Below, one piece after another: positions 1 to 8,063 of a stretch of 28,808 nucleotides of DNA. This DNA comes from UBA830 sp036339975 (GTDB lineage Bacteria > Pseudomonadota > Alphaproteobacteria > MPNO01 > UBA830). The notes under the pieces are model-generated. The model saw only the letters and a program-made list of their open reading frames with translations, did not search any database and was not told the origin of the DNA. The position numbers and the translations under genes are program-made. The DNA is taken from positions 1-28,808 of the forward strand of contig JAYYZV010000049.1 in the NCBI GenBank assembly GCA_036339975.1, read 5' to 3'. Each line of letters starts with the position of its first letter. The stretch's first letter is position 1.

Positions 1-49
1 AGACTCAGAGAAAACCGCCGACGAACATAGGCAGGATTAGTGAGCAAAT

Positions 50-72
50 AAACCCACCCGAGTGCGGGTTTT
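50..72. terminator. Possible weak bidirectional terminator
   Basis: AAACCC (50-55) can pair with GGGTTT (66-71), and inside it ACCCG (56-60) with CGGGT (65-69) around the loop AGTG. The plus strand continues TTTTGTG and the minus strand GGGTTTATTTG. It lies just beyond the stop codon of the minus-strand gene at 105 and could also end a plus-strand gene to the left of the window. The stem is short and the T-tracts are interrupted, so the call is weak. Nothing else was recognised in positions 1-104. Confidence 0.35.
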
Positions 73-104
73 GTGTTACGTCTCACGTGAATACCTCCTG
101 ATTG

Positions 105-569
105 TTAAAGTTTGCAGTAATAGCTACGAACGATACCGATGTCTTTTAGCTTCGCTAAAATCGCTTTCTCAACGAGAATTTCCCTCCTGAGCAGTACCCG
201 TTTTCTGAAAACTTCGGCGGTTTTGATGTCGAAGAACCGATCCCAGACACTCGCGACTTTGCGGGGGTTTTCGAGCAAACGCTGGAGTTCTTCCATGTTG
301 ACTGCCGATGATTTGGTTTGGTTCTCGCGTATGTAAGCTAACAATACGCGTCTCCTCGCCGGTTCGTCCCAAGCAGGGTGTTCGTCCCAAGCACTAGTTG
401 GCTTCAAAATTGTTCTAAGTTTAACCGCCTCAAAAACCGCTGCTTTTTTGAGGTTTTCGCATAGATCGTCACTGAAATTGAGCTGCGAGGCCGAGCCGTG
501 CCCGACATAGATAGCCGCTGCAATTATCGTCGACCCAATAAGCAGCGCCGCTGGCATCAATAACTTCAT
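105..569 (-). CDS. Small exported protein of unknown function
   Basis: This 154-residue protein is not one I recognise. Residues 1-28 form a positively started hydrophobic segment (MKLLMPAALLIGSTII...) ending in GSASQ, which looks like a signal peptide or signal anchor, so the rest should be periplasmic. The mature part is charged and probably helical, with many Arg/Lys/Glu residues. Two cysteines, C37 and C152 near the C-terminus, could form a disulfide. The motif AWDE occurs twice six residues apart (about residues 60-70), encoded by an 18-bp tandem duplication. The start is supported by a purine-rich ribosome-binding site, GGGAGAGG, just upstream on the minus strand. It is transcribed away from the catabolic genes, so a link to them is not implied. 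Confidence 0.7.
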   Translation of the reverse strand: MKLLMPAALLIGSTIIAAAIYVGHGSASQLNFSDDLCENLKKAAVFEAVKLRTILKPTSAWDEHPAWDEPARRRVLLAYIRENQTKSSAVNMEELQRLLENPRKVASVWDRFFDIKTAEVFRKRVLLRREILVEKAILAKLKDIGIVRSYYCKL

Positions 570-632
570 CGGCCTCTCCCTTTCAATTCAAATCCTATTC
601 AACCTAAAAACTGGATTAGGAGGAAGCCGCAA

Positions 633-659
633 GTGAAACAAAAGCCAATTGTCTCGTAA
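633..659 (+). other. Possible leader mini-ORF ahead of the flavoprotein
   Basis: A strong Shine-Dalgarno-like TAGGAGGA (617-624) sits eight bases before a GTG that opens an eight-codon frame, MKQKPIVS, ending at TAA 657-659. The frame differs from that of the flavoprotein starting at 704, whose own start has only a weak purine stretch (CGGAA, 693-697). The arrangement could be a leader peptide coupling translation, or chance. The peptide has no run of one amino acid of the kind used in classic attenuators. Confidence 0.25.
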
Positions 660-703
660 ATTGCGAATGGCGTAATGTGGCAGAGAATTAATCGGAACGT
701 ATA

Positions 704-2407
704 ATGCCTCAATCGGACTGGGATATTGAAACCGACCTTCTGGTCGCGGGCGCTGGGCCGGCCGGCATGACAGTCGCCCTCGTCGCCTCGCTGGAGGGGC
801 TTGACGCGATCGTGTGCGAGAAAGCGGACCAAGTTGGCGGCACGGGCGCAACATCCGCCGGCACGTTGTGGATTCCAGGAAATTCCCAAAACCGAAAAGC
901 GGGTTTCGAAGACTCTGCCGAGGAGGCAGCCAAATATCTTGATCAGTTGATTGGTGACGACCGCTCCTCCGCGCACCGGCGAATTTATCTTCGCGACGGA
1001 CCGAAGGCGATCGATTATCTGGAGAAAAAATCCGATGTGAAATTTCTTCCCTGTGGTGAGCATCCTGATTATAGAAACAACCTTGCCGGTGCTGCGGTTG
1101 AGGGTCGTGCTATTATTCCTGATAATTTTGATGGACGCCTGTTGGGCAGGGATTTCGACCGCGTTCGACCGCCGATTCCAGAATTCATGCTGATGGGCGG
1201 CATGATGGTTGGCAAGATCGATATCATCAATCTTTTGGGACGCTACAAATCGTTCGGGGCTTTTCGTCATTCGGCGGCGATCGTGCTGCGTTATCTGTGG
1301 GATCGTTTGCGCTTTCGCAGGGGAACCCGTCTGGTCATGGGAAATGCGCTCGTGGCGAGGCTGTTCTACAGCCTTAAAAAGCGCGATGTGCCGGTGCTGT
1401 TCGAAAGCCCCATCAAAGAATTCGTTTGGGAAGACGGGGAGATTATTGGCGCGGTGTTGCAGACCCCCGACGGAGAAAAGCGGGCCCGCGCCCGGAAGGG
1501 GGTTGTATTGTCGACTGGCGGCTTTGCGCGCAACCCAAAATACCGGGAGGCATTCATGCCCCGACCGACGCCTCCCTATTCGATGGCGCCAGATTCCAAG
1601 ACCGGCGACGGGTGTGCGCTGGCCGACGCCGCCGGCGCAGGAATTGATACGTCGGGCCAAGGGGCCGGCCTTTGGTCACCGGTTTCCGTGACCACCCGGC
1701 CAGACGGTACGCAGGGTCTCTATCCGCATCTCGCAATGGACCGAGCGAAGCCGGGTCTTGTCGCCGTAAACGCGGCGGGGCGGCGGTTCGTTAACGAAGC
1801 GGTTTCGTATCATGATTTTGTGGAAGCGATTTACCGCTCGCATGAGACCGTCGATACCATGCCCGCTTGGCTGATCTGCGAAACGGCCTTCGTGACCAAA
1901 TACGGGCTGGGCGCGATACATCCGGAGACCCGGGATCTTTCGAAACACGTCGCCGACGGCTACGTCACGCAAGCCGCCAGTCTCGAGCAACTGGCGTCAA
2001 AAACCGGTGTTGATCCCGATGGTCTGGCGGATACCGTGGCCCGCCACAACGGTTTCGCGCGGACGGGCATTGATGAGGATTTCGGCAAGGGGGATTTGGA
2101 ACTGAACCGTTTCAACGGCGACCCGTCGCGGTATCCTAATCCCTGTTTGGGACCGATCGAAAACGGACCGTTCGTGGCGATGGCAGTGTGGCCGGCGGAA
2201 ATTGCCTGCAGCGTTGGCATATCGACCGATCCGTCCGGTCGTGTGCTCGATTTCGAAGGCCGGCCCATAACGGGGCTTTACGCTGGTGGTAACGATATGG
2301 GATCGTTGATGTCGGGATCCTATCCCGGACCCGGGACGACCCTCGGCCCGGCTGTCGTTTTCGGGTGGCGAACCGCGATGCACGCCGCTGGCCGGTTAGC
2401 GGACTAG
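704..2407 (+). CDS. FAD-dependent dehydrogenase, fumarate reductase / 3-ketosteroid dehydrogenase type
   Basis: The 567-residue protein has the Rossmann FAD-binding signature GAGPAG at residues 16-21, then EKADQVGGTGATSAG (39-53), as in the fumarate reductase flavoprotein superfamily. Its C-terminal FAD/active-site segment (residues 525-560, LYAGGNDMGS...SGSYPGPGTTLGPAVVFGWR) is typical of delta-1-ketosteroid dehydrogenases and tricarballylate dehydrogenase (TcuA). Family members introduce or reduce a C=C bond next to a carbonyl or carboxylate. There is no signal peptide, so it is cytoplasmic. An upstream in-frame stop at 689-691 forces the ATG at 704. It is followed 17 bases later by an aconitase-type hydro-lyase, which suggests desaturation followed by hydration of one substrate. 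The exact substrate cannot be assigned; a steroid is not implied. Confidence 0.85.
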   Translation: MPQSDWDIETDLLVAGAGPAGMTVALVASLEGLDAIVCEKADQVGGTGATSAGTLWIPGNSQNRKAGFEDSAEEAAKYLDQLIGDDRSSAHRRIYLRDGPKAIDYLEKKSDVKFLPCGEHPDYRNNLAGAAVEGRAIIPDNFDGRLLGRDFDRVRPPIPEFMLMGGMMVGKIDIINLLGRYKSFGAFRHSAAIVLRYLWDRLRFRRGTRLVMGNALVARLFYSLKKRDVPVLFESPIKEFVWEDGEIIGAVLQTPDGEKRARARKGVVLSTGGFARNPKYREAFMPRPTPPYSMAPDSKTGDGCALADAAGAGIDTSGQGAGLWSPVSVTTRPDGTQGLYPHLAMDRAKPGLVAVNAAGRRFVNEAVSYHDFVEAIYRSHETVDTMPAWLICETAFVTKYGLGAIHPETRDLSKHVADGYVTQAASLEQLASKTGVDPDGLADTVARHNGFARTGIDEDFGKGDLELNRFNGDPSRYPNPCLGPIENGPFVAMAVWPAEIACSVGISTDPSGRVLDFEGRPITGLYAGGNDMGSLMSGSYPGPGTTLGPAVVFGWRTAMHAAGRLAD

Positions 2408-2424
2408 GGGGCAGGGGTAAAGAT

Positions 2425-3690
2425 TTGGCTGAGACACTTACTCAGAAGATAATAGCACACGCAGCAGGCCGAGACGCGGTCGCGCCCGGGGAAATTGTGA
2501 CCTGTTCCGTCGATCTCGCAATGATCCATGATTCCGGCGGTCCGCGCCGGGTGCAGCCGATACTTGAAAAGCTGGGGGTGGGGGTCTGGGATCCCGACAA
2601 GGTCGTCCTGATATCAGACCACTACGTGCCTGCAGTCGATGCCGAGAGTGCGCGAATTCTGGATGTAACACGAAAATTCGCTGCAGAGCAGAACCTGCCT
2701 AATTTTTATGACATGCAGGGCATATGTCATGTGGTTTTACCGGAGCGCGGGCACCTCAAACCGGGAATGTTTGTCGTTGGCGGCGACAGTCATTCGCCAA
2801 CCGGGGGCGCTTTTGGATGTTTCATGTTCGGTATAGGTGCGACGGATATGGCCGGCGTGCTTGCGACGGGAGAAACCTGGGTCCGGGTGCCGGAAACCAT
2901 CCGCGTAGAGGTGACCGGCGGTATGCCGAGCGGGGTAAGTGCAAAGGACATCATGCTGGCGCTGTGTGCACGACTGGGGATGGATGGCGGCGCCTATCAG
3001 GTCATCGAGTATGCCGGGGACACCATTTCCAGGTTGCCGATGGCAGAGCGCATGACTCTTTGTAACATGGCGGCTGAACTGGGCGCTCAAACAGGACTTA
3101 TCGCAGGTGATCAGACGACCGCTGAATTCATTCGGAAAGCGGGGGCCGATCCCGGCGAGGTGGACCGCTGGCAGAACGACCCCAAGGCACCAGTGCGGGA
3201 AACCCATCATATTGATATAGGCGCACTCGGACCTCAGGTTGCGGCACCCCACAGTCCAGCTAATTCTGCGCCGGTGGCCGAAACTGCTGGAGTAAAGATC
3301 GATCAGGCCTACATCGGCGCCTGTACCGGCGCGAAGCTCATCGATCTGCAGATGGCGGCGAATATACTTGAAGGACGCACCGTTGCGACCGGCACTAGGC
3401 TGCTAATTGCGCCAGCCTCCCAGAAAGACACCGCCGCCGCGGCATCGGACGGTACGCTCGCGACGCTGACAGCCGCCGGAGCCATCATGATGCCCTCCGG
3501 GTGCGGTGCCTGCGCCGGATACGGGGCGGGCGTATTGGCCGATGGCGAGGTATGCATCGCCTCCACTGCTCGAAATTTCAAGGGACGGATGGGAGCAACG
3601 ACGTCGCAGGTATATCTTGGAAATCCCTACACAGTAGCGACGGCGGCTGTAGCCGGAGAGATCAGAGACCCTAGGGAGTTTCTTGAATGA
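2425..3690 (+). CDS. Aconitase-superfamily hydro-lyase, large subunit (LeuC/DmdA-like)
   Basis: A 421-residue large subunit of the isopropylmalate / homoaconitate / 2,3-dimethylmalate dehydratase group. The three [4Fe-4S] ligands are visible: C300 in YIGACTG and C360/C363 in PSGCGACAG. Conserved active-site stretches such as DHYVPA and GGDSHSPTGGAFG are present. The enzyme should interconvert a hydroxy-diacid and its enoate by dehydration/hydration. I place the start at TTG 2425, preceded by GCAGGGG about ten bases upstream, giving MAETLTQKIIAHAAG. The longer frame from ATG 2365 would overlap the flavoprotein gene and adds an atypical N-terminus. The small subunit follows with an ATGA overlap at 3687. 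It is unlikely to be housekeeping LeuC because no other leucine genes are nearby. Confidence 0.88.
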   Translation: MAETLTQKIIAHAAGRDAVAPGEIVTCSVDLAMIHDSGGPRRVQPILEKLGVGVWDPDKVVLISDHYVPAVDAESARILDVTRKFAAEQNLPNFYDMQGICHVVLPERGHLKPGMFVVGGDSHSPTGGAFGCFMFGIGATDMAGVLATGETWVRVPETIRVEVTGGMPSGVSAKDIMLALCARLGMDGGAYQVIEYAGDTISRLPMAERMTLCNMAAELGAQTGLIAGDQTTAEFIRKAGADPGEVDRWQNDPKAPVRETHHIDIGALGPQVAAPHSPANSAPVAETAGVKIDQAYIGACTGAKLIDLQMAANILEGRTVATGTRLLIAPASQKDTAAAASDGTLATLTAAGAIMMPSGCGACAGYGAGVLADGEVCIASTARNFKGRMGATTSQVYLGNPYTVATAAVAGEIRDPREFLE

Positions 3691-4190
3691 GAACCTCGGG
3701 GGTCATCGCAGAGGCCAAAGTCTGGGCCTACGGCGACTACATCGACACCGATGTCCTAGCGCCCGGGTTGTATATGAAAAGTTCGATGGAAGTTATGGCT
3801 TCTCATTGTCTGGAAACCGTCGATCCTGATTTCGTCCCCAATGTGAACAAGGGTGATGTAATATGCGCAGGCAAGAATTTCGGTATGGGGTCATCCCGCG
3901 AACAGGCGGCGCAATCCCTCGTATTTCATGGGGTCGTCGCCGTACTGGCGCCCTCCTTCGGTGGGATATTCTACCGGAACGCCATTAATCATGGACTGAT
4001 GGTGCTGGTTTGTGCCGATGCGCCGCGGATTGCCACCGGACATCACGTATCGGTCGATGCGACTGTGGGCAGTGTGTATGTAAAAGAAACGGGAATGCAA
4101 TATTCCTGCGAGCCCATGCCTGAACATCTTATTACGATGCTGGCGGACGGCGGATTAGTGCCGCACCTCGAACGCCGTTTCCGGACATGA
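3687..4190 (+). CDS. Aconitase-superfamily hydro-lyase, small subunit (LeuD/DmdB-like)
   Basis: A 167-residue swivel-domain subunit that pairs with the preceding large subunit. It carries the family opening YGDYIDTDVLAPG (residues 15-27) and the substrate-recognition loop GKNFGMGSSREQAA, where the SSRE segment contacts the substrate carboxylate. APSFGGIFYRNAINHG follows, as in LeuD and archaeal-type small subunits. The ATG overlaps the upstream TGA (ATGA at 3687-3690), with GGGAG at 3673-3677 as ribosome-binding site, so synthesis is probably coupled to the large subunit. At 167 residues it is the short LeuD type rather than the roughly 200-residue bacterial one, consistent with a catabolic dehydratase. 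Confidence 0.87.
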   Translation: MRTSGVIAEAKVWAYGDYIDTDVLAPGLYMKSSMEVMASHCLETVDPDFVPNVNKGDVICAGKNFGMGSSREQAAQSLVFHGVVAVLAPSFGGIFYRNAINHGLMVLVCADAPRIATGHHVSVDATVGSVYVKETGMQYSCEPMPEHLITMLADGGLVPHLERRFRT

Positions 4191-4221
4191 CCCTTTTCTA
4201 ATGCGGGAACCTTGACCCTAA

Positions 4222-4239
4222 CCATACGCTAACGTATGG
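4222..4239. repeat. Perfect inverted repeat CCATACG-CTAA-CGTATGG
   Basis: Seven-base arms separated by four bases lie in the 97-base gap between the hydro-lyase and the molybdenum hydroxylase genes. No T-tract follows, so it does not look like an intrinsic terminator. Its 18-bp near-symmetrical form would suit a dimeric repressor operator or an RNA processing hairpin. I found no second copy by eye. Confidence 0.45.
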
Positions 4240-4287
4240 ATCGGAAGTATCCAAAACCATCTTTCAATCGGGCAACGCGCACACACC

Positions 4288-6624
4288 ATGAACTATCAGA
4301 AAATCGGTCAGCCGGTACGCCGCCGGGAAGATACAAGGCTGCTGACAGGTCAGGGGCGTTTCAGCGATGACTGGTCCATCGACGGACAGGCATATATGGA
4401 GGTGGTGCGGTCTACCTATGCCCATGCGATGATCCGGGGCATCGATACGGCCGTCGCACGGTCCATGCCGGGTGTACTAGTGATTTTGACGGGCGATGAC
4501 TCTCTCGCGGACAATCTGGCGCCGATACCCCACAGCCCGCTGCCGTCAACCAAACACGATATGAAACTCCAAGGACCGAATGGCTCCGAAGTTTTCATCG
4601 GAAATCACCTGCCGCTGCCAACGGACAAAGCCCGTTACGTCGGAGAAGCGCTTGCGATCGTCGTGGCGGAAACCCTCGCCCAAGCGGAAGATGCCGCAGA
4701 GGCGGTTTTGGTCGATTACGATCCGCTGCCGGCCGTGACTGACACAGCGAAAGCGGCCGCAGACGGTGCGCCGACAGTCTGGGAAGAAATACCTGATAAT
4801 GTCTGCGTCGAAACTTTTTTCGGAGATGAAAAGGGTACTGATAAAGCCTTTGCTGCAGCTGATCATGTGATCGACATGGCTATTTTTATCGACCGAGTGA
4901 CCGGGGTCCCAATGGAGCCACGTGCGGCGCTTGGGGATTACGATGCCGAAACCGGTCGATACACGATCTATGCGGGATCGGGTGGTTCAGTCCGTCAAAA
5001 AAGGGAAATCGCTGAAGTGCTGGGTGTCGAGCCCGAAAAGGTTAGGGTGATATCAAAAGATGTTGGCGGAAATTTTGGTACCCGTAACCGGCTCTACGTT
5101 GAGTTTCCGCTGGTTGCATGGGTATCTCGCAAGGTTGGCCGACCGGTGAAATGGACATGTCAGCGCAGTGAATCCTTTGTCAGCGATTATCAGGGGCGCG
5201 ATCTAGTAACGCGGGTATCGCTTGCGCTCGACAGGGATGGAAAATTTACTGGGATGCGGGCAGATAACCTGTCGAATGTTGGATCGCGCATGGTATCACT
5301 ATCGCCCCTGAGTAAGGGGTCGGGCCTGATAACAGGGTCGTATGACATTCCTGTTGCGCACCTCCGGTCCCGCGCGGTATTCAGCAATACGGCGCCAACC
5401 AACGCTTATCGTAGTTCAGGCCGGCCCGAAGTAACGTTTGCAATCGAGCGGCTGGTTGATACAGCAGCAGCAGAACTGGGTATTGATCCGGTCGAGCTTC
5501 GACGTCGCAACCTCGTGTCGTCCGAACAGATGCCTTATCTCAATTCCGTTGGGATGACTTATGACAGCGGCGAGTACGCCAAGAACATGGAAATGTGTAT
5601 GGACCTCGCTGACTGGTGCGGATTTGACGCGCGTAAGGAGGAAGCTGAAGCCCGTGGAATGTTGTTGGGCAGGGGTTTCGCGAACTACGTGGAATCGTCG
5701 ATCGGCACGCCGCGTGAACAGGCTGAAATTCATGTGCGCTCCGACGGACATATAGATCTTGTTATCGGTACACAACCGAGTGGGCAGGGGCACGAAACCA
5801 GTTTTGCTCAGGTTGCCGCCGAATGGCTCGGTGTATCGGTTGAAGCAGTCAACGTGATCGTTGGAGACACCGATGTAGTCAAGGTCGGTGGCGGATCGCA
5901 TAGCGGCCGCTCGATGCGCATGGCTGGCACAGTCATCGTAAAAGCCGCAGACGAACTGATCGACAAGGGAAGGAAGCTATCATCCCTAGTGCTGGAGGCA
6001 GCTGAGGCGGATATCGAGTTTGGCGGTGGCAAATATTATATCGCTGGCACTGATAGGGAGATTTCTCTGTACGGACTGGCGCGGGCGTTAGAGGCACGGA
6101 CGGATTTACCGGAGTATCTGGCGAGTGGGTTGTCGGTGATAGAGGACAATGTGATGGAGACGCCAGTCTTTCCCAACGGGTGCCATATCTGTGAGATCGA
6201 AGTTGACCCCGGATCCGGGGCGTATGAAGTGGTTCGCTATACAACTGTTGATGATGTCGGTCGCGCTATTAATCCGCTGATTGTTGACGGCCAGACCCAT
6301 GGTGGGATCGTACAGGGGGCTGGGGAAGCCCTTGGCGAGCTATGTGCTATGGACCCTGAATCGGGTCAGCCTCTGGCAGGGTCTTTTATGGATTATCACA
6401 TGCCGCGGGCTGACGAGTATCCATCGTTCAAGACTGCGCTTAATGAGGTCCCGTCGCCAACCAATCCTCTAGGTGTCAAGGCTGGGGGTGAGGGTGGCAC
6501 TACTCCGGCTCTGGCTGTATTGGTCAATGGTTTTGTGGATGCGCTGCGACCCTACGGCGTACGCGATATCAGAATGCCGGTCACGCCTAGGAAAATATGG
6601 GAACTTATACAGGCAGGTTCCTAA
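4288..6624 (+). CDS. Molybdenum hydroxylase large subunit 1 (CoxL/xanthine dehydrogenase family)
   Basis: At 778 residues it has the usual length of a CoxL-type molybdopterin cytosine dinucleotide-binding subunit. The N-terminus IGQPVRRREDTRLLTG is characteristic. VGGNFGTRN, AYRSSGRPEVTFAIERLVD and QPSGQGHETSF match cofactor-binding loops. The active-site Glu is E735 in KAGGEGG. The loop reads AYRSSGR and lacks the cysteine of true CO dehydrogenase (AYRCSFR), so CO oxidation is unlikely. Such enzymes hydroxylate an aromatic, heterocyclic or aldehyde carbon using water. The ATG has no obvious ribosome-binding site (CACACACC precedes it), but the conserved N-terminus fixes it. The FAD and Fe-S subunits follow. 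Confidence 0.9.
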   Translation: MNYQKIGQPVRRREDTRLLTGQGRFSDDWSIDGQAYMEVVRSTYAHAMIRGIDTAVARSMPGVLVILTGDDSLADNLAPIPHSPLPSTKHDMKLQGPNGSEVFIGNHLPLPTDKARYVGEALAIVVAETLAQAEDAAEAVLVDYDPLPAVTDTAKAAADGAPTVWEEIPDNVCVETFFGDEKGTDKAFAAADHVIDMAIFIDRVTGVPMEPRAALGDYDAETGRYTIYAGSGGSVRQKREIAEVLGVEPEKVRVISKDVGGNFGTRNRLYVEFPLVAWVSRKVGRPVKWTCQRSESFVSDYQGRDLVTRVSLALDRDGKFTGMRADNLSNVGSRMVSLSPLSKGSGLITGSYDIPVAHLRSRAVFSNTAPTNAYRSSGRPEVTFAIERLVDTAAAELGIDPVELRRRNLVSSEQMPYLNSVGMTYDSGEYAKNMEMCMDLADWCGFDARKEEAEARGMLLGRGFANYVESSIGTPREQAEIHVRSDGHIDLVIGTQPSGQGHETSFAQVAAEWLGVSVEAVNVIVGDTDVVKVGGGSHSGRSMRMAGTVIVKAADELIDKGRKLSSLVLEAAEADIEFGGGKYYIAGTDREISLYGLARALEARTDLPEYLASGLSVIEDNVMETPVFPNGCHICEIEVDPGSGAYEVVRYTTVDDVGRAINPLIVDGQTHGGIVQGAGEALGELCAMDPESGQPLAGSFMDYHMPRADEYPSFKTALNEVPSPTNPLGVKAGGEGGTTPALAVLVNGFVDALRPYGVRDIRMPVTPRKIWELIQAGS

Positions 6625-6711
6625 CGTTGGTAAAACCACGTTTGTAACACCGCAAATTTGTATGTATTCGTTGGACAAGAACAGGAAACCGCATAAACAA
6701 GGACGAAGTTT

Positions 6712-7581
6712 ATGAAAGCCGCCGCTTTCGATTATGTTCGCGCCGTAGACGTCGAAGAAGTCTGTCGCCTTCTTGCTGATGCCGGCGATCAGGAACGCAA
6801 AATTATAGCCGGGGGACAAACCCTTGTGCCCTTAATGGCTATGCGCATGGCTCGTCCGGGCATGCTCATCGATATTAACGACGTTGAAGGTCTGTCCTTC
6901 ATTGAGGACAAGGGTGATCATATTTCGATCGGTGGAGGCACCCGGCAGCGGGCACTGGAGCGCTCTGGAATTATTTCTCAGCGCTTGCCATTGCTTGCTA
7001 AAGCCGTTCGCAACGTTGGACATATACAGACCCGCAATCGGGGAACAATAGGGGGCAGTATCGTCCACGGTGACCCGTCGGCGGAAATACCAATGTCTGC
7101 TTTAGCACTAGAGGGATCTATCGTACTGCGGAGTGCGTCGGGTCAGACCGAAACACCACTGGAGGGGTTTTTCGAAGCGGCGATGGTGACAGCGATAGAA
7201 CCGGATCAAATCCTGACGGAAGTCCGCATCCCAGTATGGCAGAGCGAACGCACGGGAACTGGCTTTCACGAAACGTCAAGCCGCCAAGGAGATTTCGCGA
7301 TAGTCGCGGCGGCAGCGCAGATTGCGCTTTCCAGAGACGGTTCAGTCTGCAGAGCGGCAATTACCGCCGGTGGCGTTGCGCCCTCGCCTGTAAAACTCCG
7401 CGGAGTGGAAAAAGCCCTGATTGGCCGCCTGCCCAAAGATCTCGGCCCTGCACTTGACGCGCTCGATGACGAAATTGATCCCGATACCGACGTGCACGCG
7501 ACCGCCGAGTATCGCTCGCGCGTAGCTAGGCGGCTTGTCGCGCGGGCCATAATGGACGCGGTCTCTGAGGCAAGCGGATGA
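6712..7581 (+). CDS. Molybdenum hydroxylase FAD-binding medium subunit (CoxM family)
   Basis: The 289-residue protein has the PCMH-type FAD site: AGGQTLVPLMAMRMARPG (residues 33-50) and the second flavin loop TIGGSIVHGDPSAEIP (112-127). The C-terminal CO_deh_flav_C-like domain includes ITAGGVAPSP. It should carry electrons from the Fe-S subunit to the final acceptor. Length is normal for the family. A ribosome-binding site AAGGACGAAG precedes the ATG. The stop overlaps the start of the small-subunit gene (ATGA at 7578), showing tight coupling. The 87 bases before it contain a weak bulged hairpin near 6623-6641 and no gene. Confidence 0.92.
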   Translation: MKAAAFDYVRAVDVEEVCRLLADAGDQERKIIAGGQTLVPLMAMRMARPGMLIDINDVEGLSFIEDKGDHISIGGGTRQRALERSGIISQRLPLLAKAVRNVGHIQTRNRGTIGGSIVHGDPSAEIPMSALALEGSIVLRSASGQTETPLEGFFEAAMVTAIEPDQILTEVRIPVWQSERTGTGFHETSSRQGDFAIVAAAAQIALSRDGSVCRAAITAGGVAPSPVKLRGVEKALIGRLPKDLGPALDALDDEIDPDTDVHATAEYRSRVARRLVARAIMDAVSEASG

Positions 7582-8063
7582 CACAAGTCGAAATCTCCAT
7601 CAATGTAAATGGGCGTGCCTGTGTTGTGACGGTGCCGCCCCGGATGACCTTGGTCGACTGTCTCCGTGACGTTCTGAGGCTTACGGGCACCCACGTTGGC
7701 TGTGAACACGGCATCTGCGGCGCCTGCTCTGTGATGTTCGACGGCGAGCCTATCCGCTCCTGCTTGATGTTTGCGGTTCAAGCAGACGGGCATGAAATTA
7801 CCACTGTTGAGGGTCTAGCCAGCGAGGATGGAGAAATTAGTGATCTGCAGGACTCTTTCTGGGAATGTCATGCGATGCAGTGCGGGTATTGCACGCCGGG
7901 TATGCTAGTCGCAAGTCAGGCGCTGTTATCCGAAAATCCGGATCCGGATGATGATGAAATCAGAGAGGCGATAAGTGGGAATCTGTGCCGTTGCACCGGC
8001 TATCAGCAGATCGTTGAGGCTGTGAAGATGGCAGCGCAACGAAGGCTGGGGATGTCGTCATGA
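7578..8063 (+). CDS. Molybdenum hydroxylase 2Fe-2S small subunit (CoxS family)
   Basis: This 161-residue protein carries both [2Fe-2S] clusters of the family. The plant-ferredoxin-type site is C42, C47, C50 and C62 (CEHGICGAC...SC). The helical-domain site is C102, C105, C137 and C139 (QCGYCTPG and GNLCRCTGY). It passes electrons from the molybdenum site to the flavin. The ATG overlaps the CoxM stop, and its own stop overlaps the next large-subunit start (ATGA at 8060), so the three genes are translationally linked. Confidence 0.95.
   Translation: MTQVEISINVNGRACVVTVPPRMTLVDCLRDVLRLTGTHVGCEHGICGACSVMFDGEPIRSCLMFAVQADGHEITTVEGLASEDGEISDLQDSFWECHAMQCGYCTPGMLVASQALLSENPDPDDDEIREAISGNLCRCTGYQQIVEAVKMAAQRRLGMSS

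Noticed and set aside
700..705. Perfect TATAAT hexamer at the flavoprotein start codon
   Set aside because: It overlaps the ATG at 704, so transcription from it would begin inside the gene, and there is no fitting -35 box.
599..1660. Long minus-strand open frame (353 codons) opposite the flavoprotein gene
   Set aside because: Its translation shows no domain pattern and it mirrors a well-supported FAD enzyme; GC-rich genes often leave such antisense frames.
2425..4190. Leucine biosynthesis leuCD
   Set aside because: No leuA or leuB nearby, short small subunit, and embedding among catabolic genes favour another hydro-lyase of the family.
6207..6220. Palindrome CCCCGGATCCGGGG in large subunit 1
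   Set aside because: Short GC-rich coding palindrome in normal protein sequence, with no further structure around it.
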